A DNA stretch of 64,000 nt from assembly GCA_963971575.1 (NCBI GenBank), contig OZ020611.1, positions 20,620,092-20,684,091 of the forward strand, read 5' to 3'. Source of the DNA: Liopterus haemorrhoidalis. Lineage: Eukaryota > Arthropoda > Insecta > Coleoptera > Dytiscidae. Position numbers and translations under genes: made by a program. Below are positions 10,967 to 23,211 of this stretch, in pieces (position 1 is the stretch's first letter; each line of letters opens with the position of its first letter). A model generated the notes under the pieces. It was not told the origin of the DNA, did no database searches, and saw only the letters and a list, made by a program, of their open reading frames with translations.

Positions 10967-12047
10967 AATTAAAAACATTTACGAAAATAATCGTAACATA
11001 GTGATACACAACAACAAACAATCTAATGCTTTTAAGACGGTAGAAGGGCTAAGACAGGGAGGAGGGTTAAGCCCCACATTGTTTATTACATTTATGGATG
11101 ACATCTTAAAAAAATGCAAGAACGAAGTATCAAAATTACAAATCGGATACAGAAATATGCATATCACGGAAATATCAGAAGGAGTGTTTGCTGATGACAT
11201 TGTAATCATAGCCAAAGGAAGTAACGAACTGCAAGGAAATCTAAACAAATGGAACAAAGTATGTAAAGAATATGGCATGAAAACAAATAAGAACAAAACC
11301 AAAGTGATGATTATAGGAGAACAAGAAAACTTGAATATAAACATAGATAACGTCAATATAGAACAAGTAGATAGTTTCAAATATTTGGGAATTAATATTG
11401 AACCAAATGGAAAGCAAGAAATGGAAATTAATACGAGAATTGAGAAAACGATGAAACTTTATTACGACATACAACACACGATTATCAATAACAAGGAAAT
11501 AACAAAAATAACTAAAATGAACGTTTACAAATCGATATATAGACCGATCCTGACTTTCGGATGTGAATCTTGGAACTTATCGACAAGAGAGAAGAGTAAA
11601 ATCCAAGCGATAGAAATGAAATATCTAAGAAGAGTAAAAGGTATAACTAAAAGAGACAAAATACGCAACATTGACATAAGAAATGAGCTACAAATCGAAC
11701 CAGTACACAAGTTTATCGAAAAGAGACAACTGAGTTGGTGGGGACATATACAGAGGATGCAGAACACAAGACAGGTAAAAGCAGTATGGGAGACCAAAAC
11801 TCAAGGAAAGAAAAAAAAAGGGAGACCACGTCGTACATGGGATGAAACTATAAAGAAGATACTAAAAGCAAGAGGGAAAACGATTAACGAAGCGAAAAGG
11901 CTAGCAACGAACAGAAAGGAATGGGCCAAATTTGTACATAAAGAAACGCCAGTACAAGAAAATTAATATGGAACATGAAAGTGTAGAATAACCTACACCA
12001 CTCCGTGGTAGATGGTTTTTTCAGATATATATATATATATATATATA
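10967..12047 (+). mobile_element. RTE-like LINE, 5'-truncated, with target duplication
   Basis: Bounded by direct repeats TATAACAATAACCA at 10953-10966 and 12048-12061 (the first bases merge with the terminal AT run). The body holds an open RT reading frame, a short 3' UTR (11967-12025) and an (AT)n tail at 12025-12050. Truncation at the 5' end, a simple-repeat tail and a target duplication are the signature of LINE retrotransposition. It looks fairly recent because the frame is still open. Confidence 0.9.
10968..11966 (+). CDS. RTE-like reverse transcriptase, C-terminal half
   Basis: Open from the truncation point (K-I-K-N-I-Y, in frame) to the stop at 11964-11966, about 333 codons. It contains the RT palm/finger segments GLRQGGGLSPTLF (residues ~20-35), the catalytic FADD box (GVFADDIVIIA), the SFKYLGINIEPNG motif, FGCESW, WWGHIQRMQ and a terminal GRPRRTW basic region, all in the order of RTE-like ORF2. 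The endonuclease domain and RT motif A with the first catalytic Asp are missing, so it cannot act alone. No natural start codon remains; the first in-frame alternative is GTG at 11001. No internal stops. Confidence 0.85.
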   Translation: MKNIYENNRNIVIHNNKQSNAFKTVEGLRQGGGLSPTLFITFMDDILKKCKNEVSKLQIGYRNMHITEISEGVFADDIVIIAKGSNELQGNLNKWNKVCKEYGMKTNKNKTKVMIIGEQENLNINIDNVNIEQVDSFKYLGINIEPNGKQEMEINTRIEKTMKLYYDIQHTIINNKEITKITKMNVYKSIYRPILTFGCESWNLSTREKSKIQAIEMKYLRRVKGITKRDKIRNIDIRNELQIEPVHKFIEKRQLSWWGHIQRMQNTRQVKAVWETKTQGKKKKGRPRRTWDETIKKILKARGKTINEAKRLATNRKEWAKFVHKETPVQEN

Positions 12048-12061
12048 TATAACAATAACCA

Positions 12062-12660
12062 GGGACGCCACAAGTAAGTGTTCAAGTTGTGTGCCACACA
12101 AAGGCGCCATACAAGAGGGGCGTCATACTGTTAATATCGCAGTCGAATAATGTATAATTGGTGTGAATTTTCACACATTTCAGGATTTCGTAGGCACAAA
12201 AAAATACTTTTGGGAAAATTTCTAACTGCAAATGCATACTAAAATAAAAAATATTTTTAAAAATTTAATTTTTTTTCGAAAAAGAATTTTGTCAAAAATT
12301 TTACTATTTCGATATACATCACGGTATATTACTTTAGTTTTTAATAGATTTTTAGACCAGATTTTTAAAAGTTATAAGTTATGGGACTAAATTTTTGAAA
12401 ATATTTTTTTAAAATGTTTTGTGGTAGAAAAAAATATGTATTTGGAATGTTTATGGGGGGGGGGGGCCGAAAAAAAGAACCAAGTTTTTATTTTTTATTA
12501 ATTCGGAAGTCTGTTTTCTTCGTTTTGAAATTATTTTTGTTTCATACGTACCGTAATAGTAAAAATACTGGTTTACGATGGACTAGAATAAAAATAAAAT
12601 TAGATGGTTTGTTAAAAATTTTGGCTTACAGCAACTGTGGCTATTTGCGCCTAACACAAC
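12062..12660. other. unassigned; contains a Helentron-like tail
   Basis: A GTGTGAATTTTCACAC hairpin followed by ATTTCAGGATTTCGTAGG lies at about 12161-12194, the tail motif of family-1 Helentron-like repeats in minus orientation. The remainder is AT-rich with no gene seen. Confidence 0.5.
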
Positions 12661-12952
12661 CAGAGCCGTAGCAATGTTTTTGGTGCTCTTGGCAAATAAA
12701 GTAGATTAATCAAATTTACTTAAAATAGTGCCTCACTTCCGAAATACGAATAATGAGCAAAAAAAGGTCCTCCTCCCCTCCCAAATACAAATGATGAGAA
12801 AAAATAGTCCTCACCTCCCAAATACAAGTGGCGAACAAAAAAAAAGTCCTCACTTTCCAAAGTTTTTAATGACCAAATTACACAATGGTGCCCCTCATAA
12901 AACTTTGCGGCCCTGGCAAGTGCTCCAATGGCTGGCCATTCCTACGGCTCTG
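12661..12952. mobile_element. hAT MITE (TIR CAGAGCCGTAG)
   Basis: Terminal inverted repeats CAGAGCCGTAGCAATG and, at the other end, the inverse of CAGAGCCGTAGGAATG. Flanking 8-bp duplications AACACAAC (12653-12660) and AACACAGC (12953-12960) differ by one base. The CAGAG...CTCTG ends and 8-bp duplication are typical of hAT. No transposase. Its middle is a ~39-bp minisatellite shared with two other hAT families in the window. Confidence 0.85.
12728..12868. repeat. ~39-bp GAGCAAAAAAAAGGTCCTC minisatellite (locus 1)
   Basis: About three and a half diverged units of the form GAGCA-rich(A)-GGTCCTC-acctcccaaata-caagtgat. Same unit as loci at 33293, 39479 and 60917. Confidence 0.8.
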
Positions 12953-13163
12953 AACACAGCCCATCTAAATGACTACAGTTTATATTAAAAACAATAAAAT
13001 AACCAATAAAAAATAAATAAAATCTGATACACACACTCCGTAAAAGAAACCTTGCTAGGACAAATACAAATAATAAATAAGTAAAAAACTGTTCCAAAAA
13101 TTGAACAGACGCAGGGTCATGGTAACGGGCTATACAGAGGCCAATTACCATCATAACAGAAAA

Positions 13164-13882
<719 letters not shown>

Positions 13883-14640
13883 ATAAAATAAAACACATTG
13901 AAATAAGGTGCAAGTCCTCATACATAAAAAAAATCAGCTGTGGCCACCACTGTTTAGAGCCATCATAAAGTACTTGTATAAAATTCATTCTAGCTGCAGA
14001 GTAGAAATAACTTGGCCTAATATTTTCTAACAGAGATATTATTTATCATGACCATGGAAACGTTACATAAAAGTATGAAAAAATTGTGACTTACAAAAAA
14101 ATTTCAAAAAACGTCTCAAATAAAAGTTATTAGTTATTGCATTTATAGCAACTTTTGTTAAATAAATTGTTTCGAAATATTTTTCTGTTGCTAAATATTC
14201 GCAAAAATCTTAAAATCGACACGAGTAAACTCCCATTTCTAGTCAACCGATTTTTAGCAAATGTTGATCAACTCGCCATTGATGTCAAAAGCTTAAATAT
14301 GCAGTTTCATAAAAATCCTTTTACCCAAATTTGCTCTGCACGTGTACACAGACAGACAGACAGACAGACAGACATACGGATGGACGGACGGACGGACAGA
14401 CAGACCAACAGACATCATGCTAAAAATAGTCAAAACGTTATGTAGGGACCTCAATTCGTGGAGATCCATCGAAATGTCAAAATCGATATGATCACAATAC
14501 CTCCCTTATATATGTTGACGGTCGGTAAAAAGGTCCATGAACACAGAAAGAGAAGCACTGGAGATCCATCGAAATCTCGAAATGTCAAAACCGGTATGAT
14601 CACAATACCTCCCTTATATAGGTTGGCTGTCGGTAAAAAC

Positions 14641-15649
14641 TAGAGATGATTCGTTCATGAACGAACCAGCTCACTGAGCCGGCTCAGTACACTGACCGAA
14701 GTGACACGGTTCACCAAATTGAAATGAGCCGGCTCACGGCTCACTGTATAGTTTCAAGTTTCAAGGATACGATTGGTCGGGCGATTGTGAACAGTGACCG
14801 GAGTGATCCGGATCTGGATCGATGTCATGTTGAACTTCACGAGAACTTGGCTTGTAATGTATTATCATAAAGTGTATTTTGTCATCAATTTGTAGGGCAG
14901 TTTATTTGAAACTAATAGGGTTAGTCTGTATTTTCTTACAACCATACTATATAAAAATATTAAAAATATTGCCCAAATCCCAGATGTCCGATTTATAAGG
15001 GCAATAAACATCGCCATAAACTTAACACATCTGGTTTAAAATACAGTAGCTACATAAAGTGAATTCCTTGTTTCAAAAATGTTAGATAAGAGTCGGGGCT
15101 AGCGACGTTCTGCCTACGACCGGACGACCGGCAACTGACTGACCTGTGTCTCGGGATCATGTTTAAAAGAACCGGCTCTAAGCAAGAGTCGGCTCTAAGC
15201 GACGTTCTACCTCTAAGCTCTAAGCGACGTTCTACCGAACGACCGACCGACCTGTGTCTCGGGATCATGTTTACAAGAACCGGCTCTGAGCAAGAGTCGG
15301 TTCTAAGCGACGTTCTACCTACGACCGAACGACCGACCGACCTGCGTCTCGGGATCATGTTTACAGTTCATATATTGCAAGAATCGGCTCTAAGCAAGAG
15401 CCGGCTGTCAACGACGTTCTACCTACGACCGAACAACCGACCGACCTGTGTCTCGGGATCATATTTACAGTTTATATATTGCAAGAACCGGCTCTAAGCG
15501 ACTTTCTACCTACGAACTAACGACCGTCCTGTGTTTCGGAGACATGTTTACTTAACCGGATCACTGAGCCGGATCAATGAACCGGCTCAACAAACTGAAC
15601 GACCTCCACTGATCCGGTTCCGCAAACTGAGCCGAAATTCCCATCTCTA
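14641..15649. mobile_element. hAT element with internal tandem repeats
   Basis: Ends TAGAGATGATTCG and CCCATCTCTA form the inverted TAGAGATG terminus. Perfect 8-bp duplications GTAAAAAC lie at 14633-14640 and 15650-15657. Length 1009 bp with no transposase. The interior is unusually GC-rich for the window and packed with GAGCCGGCTC-type palindromes near both ends and a tandem array in the middle. Inserted into family-3 repeat copy 1. Confidence 0.9.
15085..15550. repeat. tandem ~85-110-bp repeats inside hAT
   Basis: Four to five units, each with GAACCGGCTCTAAGC, GCGACGTTCTACC, a CGACCGAACGACCGACCGAC block and GTGTCTCGGGATCATG-like end. Unit lengths vary by a 15-bp TTCATATATTGC insertion in the later units. 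Confidence 0.85.
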
Positions 15650-15735
15650 GTAAAAACACGTTAAAATAAGGTGCAAGACCATACATAAAAGAAAAATTTA
15701 ATTTGTCCGTGAATACAGAAAGAGAAGCACTGGTC

Positions 15736-16433
15736 TAAATTCTGGTTGTTTGAAGACGCAGTAAATGCGTCGGGTATGATTCTTTTAATATAGGCAAAAA
15801 TAAAGGCAAAAGACAAAATTTTTGATTGAAATAACAATAAATAAAAGTGAAAAAATCTTTTTGTTACAAAATTTCAGTATCAAATAACAATTTTGTGTAA
15901 AAATATTTTTCTATCCCAAAATAACAACTACCTTCTAAGAAGCACCTTACTTAGGTCAGTGACTTATTCTTAAGGTGTCATATGATTTAGCATGACCACC
16001 ATACACCACAATGTATAGCACCCCTATGCGGCCATCTGCCTGTGATTTCGCCACTTGTGCCCCATGGTGACTGCCCACAGGGGTGACAGGTCAGTTACAG
16101 TCACGTGTATTGTCAAAAATTCAGTGGTTTACTTTATCTAGATGTGGGTTTGTGGTTTCAGATTGAATCTTTACGTAGAAAATCGATGTGGTTTGACAGT
16201 TTACATGCTGAAAGTATGCAGAGTATGGGGGTGTATCATTTATATGTGTAATGTGACAAAATAGGGGGCCTACTGCTAAGTTAGACAATAGAATGTTGGT
16301 GGGCTAGTCAACGTTTAAGCTGTTAAATGGAGGTTATACTGTTGTTAATATCTTGACGCAATTCGGGTAATATATTTTACAGTTCATGTTAGTTTTTACC
16401 TACGTAAAAGACATTTCCTGGTTGGATATACAG
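15736..16433. other. unassigned intergenic DNA
   Basis: No gene recognised; 16426-16433 is the hAT target duplication ATATACAG. Confidence 0.4.
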
Positions 16434-16548
16434 GAAGGTGACCATATTATTTAGTTAAAAATTCGGGACGGGAGCTTATCGAGGGGGGAAGGAGTAATTA
16501 TTCAAATATAATTGTTTAATTATTTTTTTTAAAGTACAAATTACATAC

Positions 16549-17466
16549 TTACTTACTTAATCCTGAAGCCTTTCTACCTTGCGGTGTAAGGCTATAGTCG
16601 GGTTACTTGTTTTCTGGTGTTGTTCTCCATACTTCTTTCCATCGTGTTCTGTCCTTTGTATATTTTCTTATCTCCTCCCACTTTACGCCTCTCTTCGTTG
16701 CAGCTTCTTTTGTTTCTTGGTGCCAGGTTTTTCTCGGTCTTCCTGGTCTAACTTTCTTCACTGTTCTTGCTTCATAAACTCTTTTTACTATTTTGTCTTC
16801 ACTCATTTTGTGTATATGTCCCAGCCATCTTAGCTGTCCTTCTTCTTTATATTCTCTACTGGTTTTGTGTCTAGTTTTTTCCTAAATACTTCATTTCTTA
16901 TTCTGTCCAATTTTGTTTTACCTTCGATGTTCCTGAAAAATCTCATTTCGGAGCTTCTTATTTTAGACCTGTGCGTTTCTGTAGTGGTCCAGGATTCTGA
17001 GGCGTATGTCAAAATTGGTACTGTCACTTTTTTGAAGATCTCTACCTTGATGTTAGTTGGTATTTCTTTATTAGTTAAGAACGGTGCTTTGATGCTATTG
17101 AACATTCTTCCTGCTGCGCATACTCTTTCCATAATTTCTACATCCATGTTTCCATCTTCCGCGAAAACTGTGCCTAGTTATTTGAATTTTCCTACCTGTT
17201 CTATTATTTTGTCATCTATTTTTATTTTGTGTTGCGTTCTTGTCCTGCTTATTACCATTGTTTTTGTTTTTTGTGTGTTAATTTTCATATTTATTTTCTT
17301 CAATTCTTTATTGTGTTGGTTCATGTTGTTTTGTAGTTCGTCCTCGTTCCTTGCTATTCTGACCATGTCATCCGCATAGCAAAGTTCTGCTACTTTCACA
17401 TTTTCCATTTTCCAGTAGCCCACACAATATTCTTTAATATTTTGTCTCACTTCTTTTTTGGAATAC
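16549..17466 (-). pseudogene. RTE-like RT, 5'-truncated insertion
   Basis: Minus-strand LINE bracketed by 13-bp duplications ACAAATTACATAC (16536-16548 and 17467-17479) and ending in a (TAAG)n tail at its 3' end (16549-16560). The reading runs ELCYADDMV (catalytic YADD), INTQKTKTMVIS, a stop at K-*-LGT, then SSEMRFFRN, a frameshift, and GRPRKTWHQE near the C-terminus. The order is the same as in the ORF at 37717-38976, which has the same tail. Stops and frameshifts make it inactive. Confidence 0.9.
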
Positions 17467-17591
17467 ACAAATTACATACAATAAATAATTATAATTTATA
17501 ATAAATAAAAATTTCCAATCACAGATAATTAGCTTATATTATTAAAACGAACATTATTAAAATCACAAAATATTTTAAATGAATTCAAAAT

Positions 17592-17815
17592 TTATTCATT
17601 AAAATTACTCAGCAGAAAATTTTTTATATTTCTTCGACTATGGATCTTTTTGAGTAGGTCTTTTTTGCTTTGAAGCATTTTATAAAAATCCGCACAGTTT
17701 TCTTCATAATTCACTTTAATCAGTAATATTGCTTTTAATATGTCTATATAAAGTTGAGTCTTGTCACTTGTCCAAAAGCTGTTCATTACGGAAAATACTC
17801 TTTCTGTAGATTTTT
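17592..17815 (-). pseudogene. hAT transposase dimerisation region
   Basis: Minus strand: TERVFSVMNSFWTSDKTQL followed by LKAILLIKVNYEENC and DFYKMLQSKKDLLKKI. This matches the C-terminal hAT dimerisation region (E-R-x-F-S-x-M-N...W...N/C-x-x-F). The preceding catalytic core is deleted. It confirms that the 16434-18012 element is hAT. Confidence 0.75.
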
Positions 17816-18020
17816 TTTAGTTCAAATTTTGTAAAAATAATATTAGTTGAAATACATTTAAAATGAATATTGAAAATATGTACCTTTTCTAAAATTTGGG
17901 ACAATTCGGGACAAAAAAACAGAATTCGGGACAAATATTGCCTCTAGAAAATATCGGTACGCAAGGCAGAAACCAGGACTGTCCCGGCAAATTCGGGACG
18001 TATGGTCACCTTATATACAG

Positions 18021-18832
18021 ACACTGTACTGTATGATATCACTCGCAGGCCAATAGTGACACCGCCGCCATTAAGGGTCCAAATAAATAAGGCAAATATT
18101 AAAAATTCAAATGGAAAAATAAAATAAGCTTTGCAGAAACAGAAAATTTATGAAACTATATATGAAACTATTCCCAAAAATATACTTTTTCTGCAAAAAT
18201 TATTTCATTTTTCCATTTGATTTTAATATTTATTAAAATCAAAAATTAATGGCGGCGATGTCACCATTGACCAGACTGTTACTATAACAGTATCTGTAGT
18301 TAGATAGTACTTTCCATCCAATTGTCAGATATACAATTAGCTTATAATATATTAGCTCAATAATATATAATTAGCTTTGCTTGATTAAAGCCAATTTCAA
18401 TCGTTAAAATGTCAGCTTGTGATTACTTAAAATAAATAAACCATTTAGATCCGCTTAAACGTTTGGAATAGCCTAAAAAAAATGTTGATATCAGACAACT
18501 GTCAATGTCATATTTTTCGTATCTACGTGTATGATAAAATGCGTCATGTATAGCTAGGATACAGACAGCTAGGGATGTAAATTACTAACCAGTACTATTC
18601 CAAATACCAATCAAAGTATTTGAAATAATAAATACTATTAGTCATCACTGATAAAAAGTATTTGAAATACCAAATATTCTTAAAATGTACTTGAAGTAAT
18701 TTATTTCAAATAATTTTGAATAATGTATTTGAAATACTAGGATATATTTGAAATAATAATGAAATATTTGAAATATCTAATCGGGAAATATTTGAAATAA
18801 TAGGAAATGGAAATATTTACATATTTTAAATA
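18021..18832. other. unassigned; AAATATTTGAAAT-rich stretch
   Basis: 18441-18480 (CCATTTAGATCCGC...TTTGGAATAGCC) matches one end of the MITE at 54538-54936. From about 18560 to 18830 a degenerate TATTTGAAATA word is repeated many times. Nothing coding seen. Confidence 0.5.
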
Positions 18833-19533
18833 TAGTAATACCCCGAAGTTACGCGATAGGTGGGTCCGACGAAAATTGCTTAAGTCGAATTTGCGTAAGT
18901 CAGGGTACAACTTTGCATGTAAATAGATATAAATTTTGTTTAATTGGGACCAAGGACTAACAAAAAAATTAGTTTAGAAGAAAAATATTTAGTAAATTTG
19001 CAGTTCTTTATACATATTAATACAATATATGAAAAAAATAAATGAGTTACGTAAAAAAGTTATTTCGATGTCGATGGCTTCATAAAATCTAACAATATAA
19101 TACCTTTTTTTTTCACGCCGAATTTCTTCGTAGAAAGTTAATAATTTTTTCATTCCTTGCTTTGTATCTATAACGCGTGCTTCGTTGGAGTCTATGTTTC
19201 TAAAATTTTTCAATTGAGCTGAGACCTGGTGTCATTCCGCTATCAAAATCCTTGGTAATATTGAGTTTACATTCCAAAGATATCGTTTTCCTTTTCTTAT
19301 TAGGTGTAGGAGGATAAGACGACATATTTTTTTAAGGGTTTAGATAACGTATAACAAAACAATCTTAACTTTCGTCGATCGTAGAATCGTAATCCTGCAC
19401 ATAGAGTTCGCGCGAAACGCGTCCAATACGTATCACAGCAAGAGATACACTGAAGATAGCGGGTGGTAGTGTTGTCAAACGAAAAAATAAAAAACCGCGT
19501 AACTCCGAGTTCGCGTAAGTCGGGGTATTACTG
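18833..19533 (-). mobile_element. pogo/Tigger-type element, deletion derivative
   Basis: Ends TAGTAATACCCCGAAGTTAC and the inverse of CAGTAATACCCCGACTTACG, flanked by TA at 18831-18832 and 19534-19535. It carries an N-terminal transposase fragment on the minus strand and lacks the catalytic domain. The terminus CAGTAATACCCCG is shared with the 3.75-kb element at 42085-45835. Confidence 0.85.
19130..19325 (-). pseudogene. Tigger transposase N-terminus
   Basis: ATG at 19325 gives MSSYPPTPNKKRKTISLECK then LNITKDFDSGMTPGLSSIEKF and a stop, followed in another frame by RYRYKARNEKIINFLRR. The basic K-R-K followed by S-L-E-x-K-x-x-I-x-K...G sequence is the start of the CENP-B/pogo DNA-binding domain. 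Only about 60 residues survive, interrupted by a stop. Confidence 0.6.
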
Positions 19534-19535
19534 TA

Positions 19536-20856
19536 CTAGAAAAATATTTTATTATTATTATTTTTTTTTACAGTGACAAATACAGGATGTTTGTTTACAA
19601 CACCGCACTTTATTTTATTTTAAGAGATACAAAAAATTCTTCAGAAAAAAATATTAAACTAGACAAAAGGGCCCACTTAAGGACTAAAATAAGAATTCTG
19701 CATCACTTCCGGTTTCAAAGGAAATAGGTACTTTATTTTTTTTCCTTGAAAGTACATTAAATCAGCTGTACAACGATATCAAAATATCATTTATTTATAA
19801 AATAAAAATAACATAAAAATCGTAGAAACTAAATTATAAACAGATATAACATTATGTAACTAGGAAAAACAAGTTTCCTCGGTCGGTAATTTTATAGAAA
19901 GACGAAACTCTAAACATGAATGAGAAAAATTACAAACTGATGGATAAGTAAAGAAATCAGTAGACAAGCTAAGAAATATCAATAAAAATAATACATTACA
20001 CCACTATGTTCGCAGAACTGTTTTGTTTCTTACTATGTTTCCCATGTGTGCCACACGGTGGAATAAAAACGTTTTCATGAATCTCATTACTAAATAGCGC
20101 CTCTAAATATAATACTTAACCTTGTCTGTGGCGCTAGACGTACTTCAAGTTCATTAAAAAATTACTGACGTACCATAAAGGTGTTGTGCATAAAAACTCA
20201 TTATACATTATAAACAGTTTACACGCGTATGAGTTATTGAAGATGATAGCACTGTAATAAACTTACTCGTCTATTGGTGATGTGAGAGGAATATGCCAGT
20301 GGAGCACGCCAGACGCAATTCTTGGTAGAGGAAGCAGGTTTTTAATTTGCTCTTTGGAGAATAGTTTAAGGACGACTCATTATTTGAGTAAATTATGAAT
20401 GAATTACTCTATTTCTTTTATTCTGAAATTATATCGGCAATTTTAACGAGCAGCTAACATGTACATTCACAAAGTGTAGAAGTGGGTCCTATGTGTCAAA
20501 TGCTTTCCAAGGTTGGAAGAATAATAATTTGACGCATAATGTAGTGAATAAAAGGTTAGCCTTTGTCGAGTTCCGATATCTAACGTTGAAATAAGCGGAT
20601 ATTCGGTATGATGTTGGTATTTTTGTCCCACTAAAAAGCAACATCCAGGCATTGGAAATATTTCCCCATCACATTCCAGACTTCTGTAAACTTTGTGTCT
20701 AATGTATAGGTTAGCAAATTACAACCCACGGGCCACCTCCGGCTCGTAGCATGAGTGTTCGGAATAAAAATTAAATTGGATATACTTTTTGTTTTTGCAT
20801 TTGAGCTTAATATACATTTAACTGTGCAACTAAAGAATTTCCGTTAAATAATCGAC
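19536..20856. other. unassigned intergenic DNA
   Basis: No coding region or element boundary recognised. Confidence 0.4.
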
Positions 20857-20858
20857 TA

Positions 20859-21244
20859 TACTCTATCTCAGAAAGCCTGATAGTAATAAATCTTTTTGTC
20901 AGGCAGTTACCAGTGGCGTGCACATTTTAAACACGTTTAAATTGGTTTTGTGTATTTCTATATTTATCATTTTATTAAACACACGCCGGTGACCATATTT
21001 ATCATATCATTAAACGCACCCCTGTGACCATTTTTTTCCTCCAAATTTTAGGGTGCCATTTTTTATGATCTATTGTGTTTAACCCTAGTTCGTATTCCCA
21101 TATAATATGTGCGGCACACTCGGTTGTTTTTAACAATAATTTGTTTCGAACTATTCATATTTTGTGGACCGCTTCTGTGTGAAAAAACAATAACTTTTTA
21201 CAAATAATAAATTTTATTACTATCAGTCTTTCTGAGATAGAGTA
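20859..21244. mobile_element. TA-flanked MITE
   Basis: Inverted repeats of about 35 bp with few mismatches (TACTCTATCTCAGAAAG then CTGATAGTAATAAA), flanked by TA at 20857-20858 and 21245-21246. Length 386 bp, no coding capacity. Assigned to the Tc1/mariner superfamily only by target duplication. Confidence 0.75.
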
Positions 21245-21246
21245 TA

Positions 21247-21521
21247 GAAAATGTTAAATTCCAATGTGAGATGTTAAAAGCCAGTTAGATCTGCAAGTGA
21301 GATGTGTGTAGTATGTAAGTTTACAGCGAGCTTAACGATCAAGGACATGTAACCTATACATATCAACAAAACTTTTATTTTCCAATATGATTTAATTAGA
21401 TTTTTCCAAATGCTAATTACTCGAAATTGCATTTTGGGAGTTATCTGGTTTTTGCATTAAGCCGATGATATGCTTTGATTGCATCTAATAGCAAAATCAA
21501 TATTTCAATATATATATATAC

Positions 21522-21564
<43 letters not shown>

Positions 21565-22012
21565 ACCAGTATTAGGTAAAGATCTATGTTTTAAATTGTT
21601 TATTAATAAAGAAAGAACCCCATCAAAAGGATAAGAATCGCATTTGGCTCATGAACCACAGTTTGGCCACCATTGGTCTACATTTTCCTCTCGGCTCGCA
21701 AAGCCTCTGAAAATTTATTATCATACCCTTCAGAAAAAATAAATAAATTAGCCGACCTCTAGCCTAATATATATGCTGCAGTTTTTTTTTTTTTTTTTTT
21801 TCTTGATCATATATTTCCAATAATTTGCAACAATAATTACGGATGGAATGATAATTTATTATGATATAGGTATTATGAAAATGGTAAATTATTTTTAGAT
21901 TCAAATATAATAAAGACAATTGTAGCACTGTAGATATTAACTGTTCTGAATATGTCTCGGGATTGAATCCCGGTCTAGATCCATACCTGTACCGGGATAT
22001 ATATTACTTCTC
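21247..22012. other. unassigned; TA repeat at 21509-21562
   Basis: Contains a (TA)n run with two CA interruptions and a poly-T run near 21783-21800. No gene recognised. Confidence 0.5.
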
Positions 22013-22175
<163 letters not shown>

Positions 22176-23211
22176 TCATTTCGATAATAAAAAGCCAATT
22201 TCAATAATAATAAGTTCCATAAGAAAATTAAAGTTAATATTAATAAATGAATGATCTTCTGTGAAACAATTTTCTATTACACTATTGGAAATTAATCAAT
22301 AAGTTTAGTTTAAAATCTTTTATAATTTTTAGTAATAAAGCTATAAGAGAAAACTAAATTTGATGAATTTTAGTTTTCTTGCTTATTTCTAGTTTGCTAT
22401 GCATTTTATCAAAACAAATGAACTGAATTTCAAATGAACGAGTAATAGTGGTCATTTTGCATTCGCTTAAATTGGACACTCGCTACGTTTTTTTTTTTTA
22501 AATTTATTATTTGACCTAAGTTTCTGAGACTATTGGCCATACTCGCTACGTTGATGTGAACCAGAATAAATCAACAGAAATCTTTGATCAGATTATTTTT
22601 CCATATATATAATGTTTTTTGCCGTTGTAAAAATTGATTTTCTTGAAACCTAGATTAATGAAGAAGAAGTTATTAATATTATATATATATATATACCTGT
22701 ATTTTAACTCGATTTTTATTAAAATTTACAAAAAATATTTTGCCCCACGCCCTATAACCCCAATAAATCTGAAAAAAAGAATATCAAGTTTTTGTAAATC
22801 TTATTTTATTTTTTTATTAATTATTTCATGTAGGATATTAAAAGAAAGCTCTTAGTACATAGTTTAGCAGACAATAAGTAATTTTCACAATATTTTTCAT
22901 TTTGAACATGATTATAGTAAAGAAAATTGGTCCTGACATTCTATATATTGGCCCTCTCTTGTCCACTATCACTTTTTGCTATAGATACCTGTGATAGTGC
23001 ATGAAAATTCACACATCTTTTTTTTATAAATATATTGGTTTCTGTTCATACCATTGACGTGAGATTTATGTATTATCTTCAATACCGATGATCAATCCGA
23101 AAACTATAAATAACTGTACAATTTTTTGTTTTTAAAGTTAGTAAATGTAAAGAAATGAATTTCTCCGGTATCATTTTCACATAAATTACCTGTATAATAG
23201 CGTACATCTCC
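22176..23211. other. unassigned AT-rich DNA
   Basis: A TGAAAATTCACACAT segment near 23003 resembles the Helentron-like family-1 tail. No gene seen. Confidence 0.4.

Larger units (their letters stand above)
13929..15735 (+). repeat. DINE-1-like repeat, family 3, copy 1
   Basis: Matches 60251-60890 along its length: CTGTGGCCACCAC, then TAGAAATAACTTGGCCTAAT, a (CAGA)/(CGGA) microsatellite at 14348-14405, and the 3' block TCACAATACCTCCCTTATAT ... GGTCGGTAAAAA. The 3' block is duplicated in tandem (14459-14530 and 14559-14640). A hAT element is inserted at 14641-15649, and the repeat resumes as ACACGTTAAAATAAGG. Same architecture as family 2. Confidence 0.65.
16434..18012 (-). mobile_element. hAT deletion derivative with transposase C-terminus
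   Basis: Inverted ends GAAGGTGACCATA and TATGGTCACCTT with perfect 8-bp duplications ATATACAG at 16426-16433 and 18013-18020. Subterminal ATTCGGGAC motifs repeat at both sides. It holds a C-terminal hAT transposase fragment and is split by a 918-bp RTE insertion (16549-17466). Without that insertion the hAT element is about 650 bp. Confidence 0.9.

Noticed and set aside
11525..11797. Minus-strand frames opposite RT ORFs (also 38253-38996, 16867-17379)
   Set aside because: Antisense shadows of reverse-transcriptase coding sequence with hydrophobic, low-complexity residues.
12728..12868. CRISPR-like array (also 33293-33412, 39479-39610)
   Set aside because: Units are contiguous and diverged with no unique spacers; eukaryotic context.
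15050..15497. Arg/Ser-rich 100-codon frames
   Set aside because: Readings of the tandem repeats inside the hAT element; no homology pattern.
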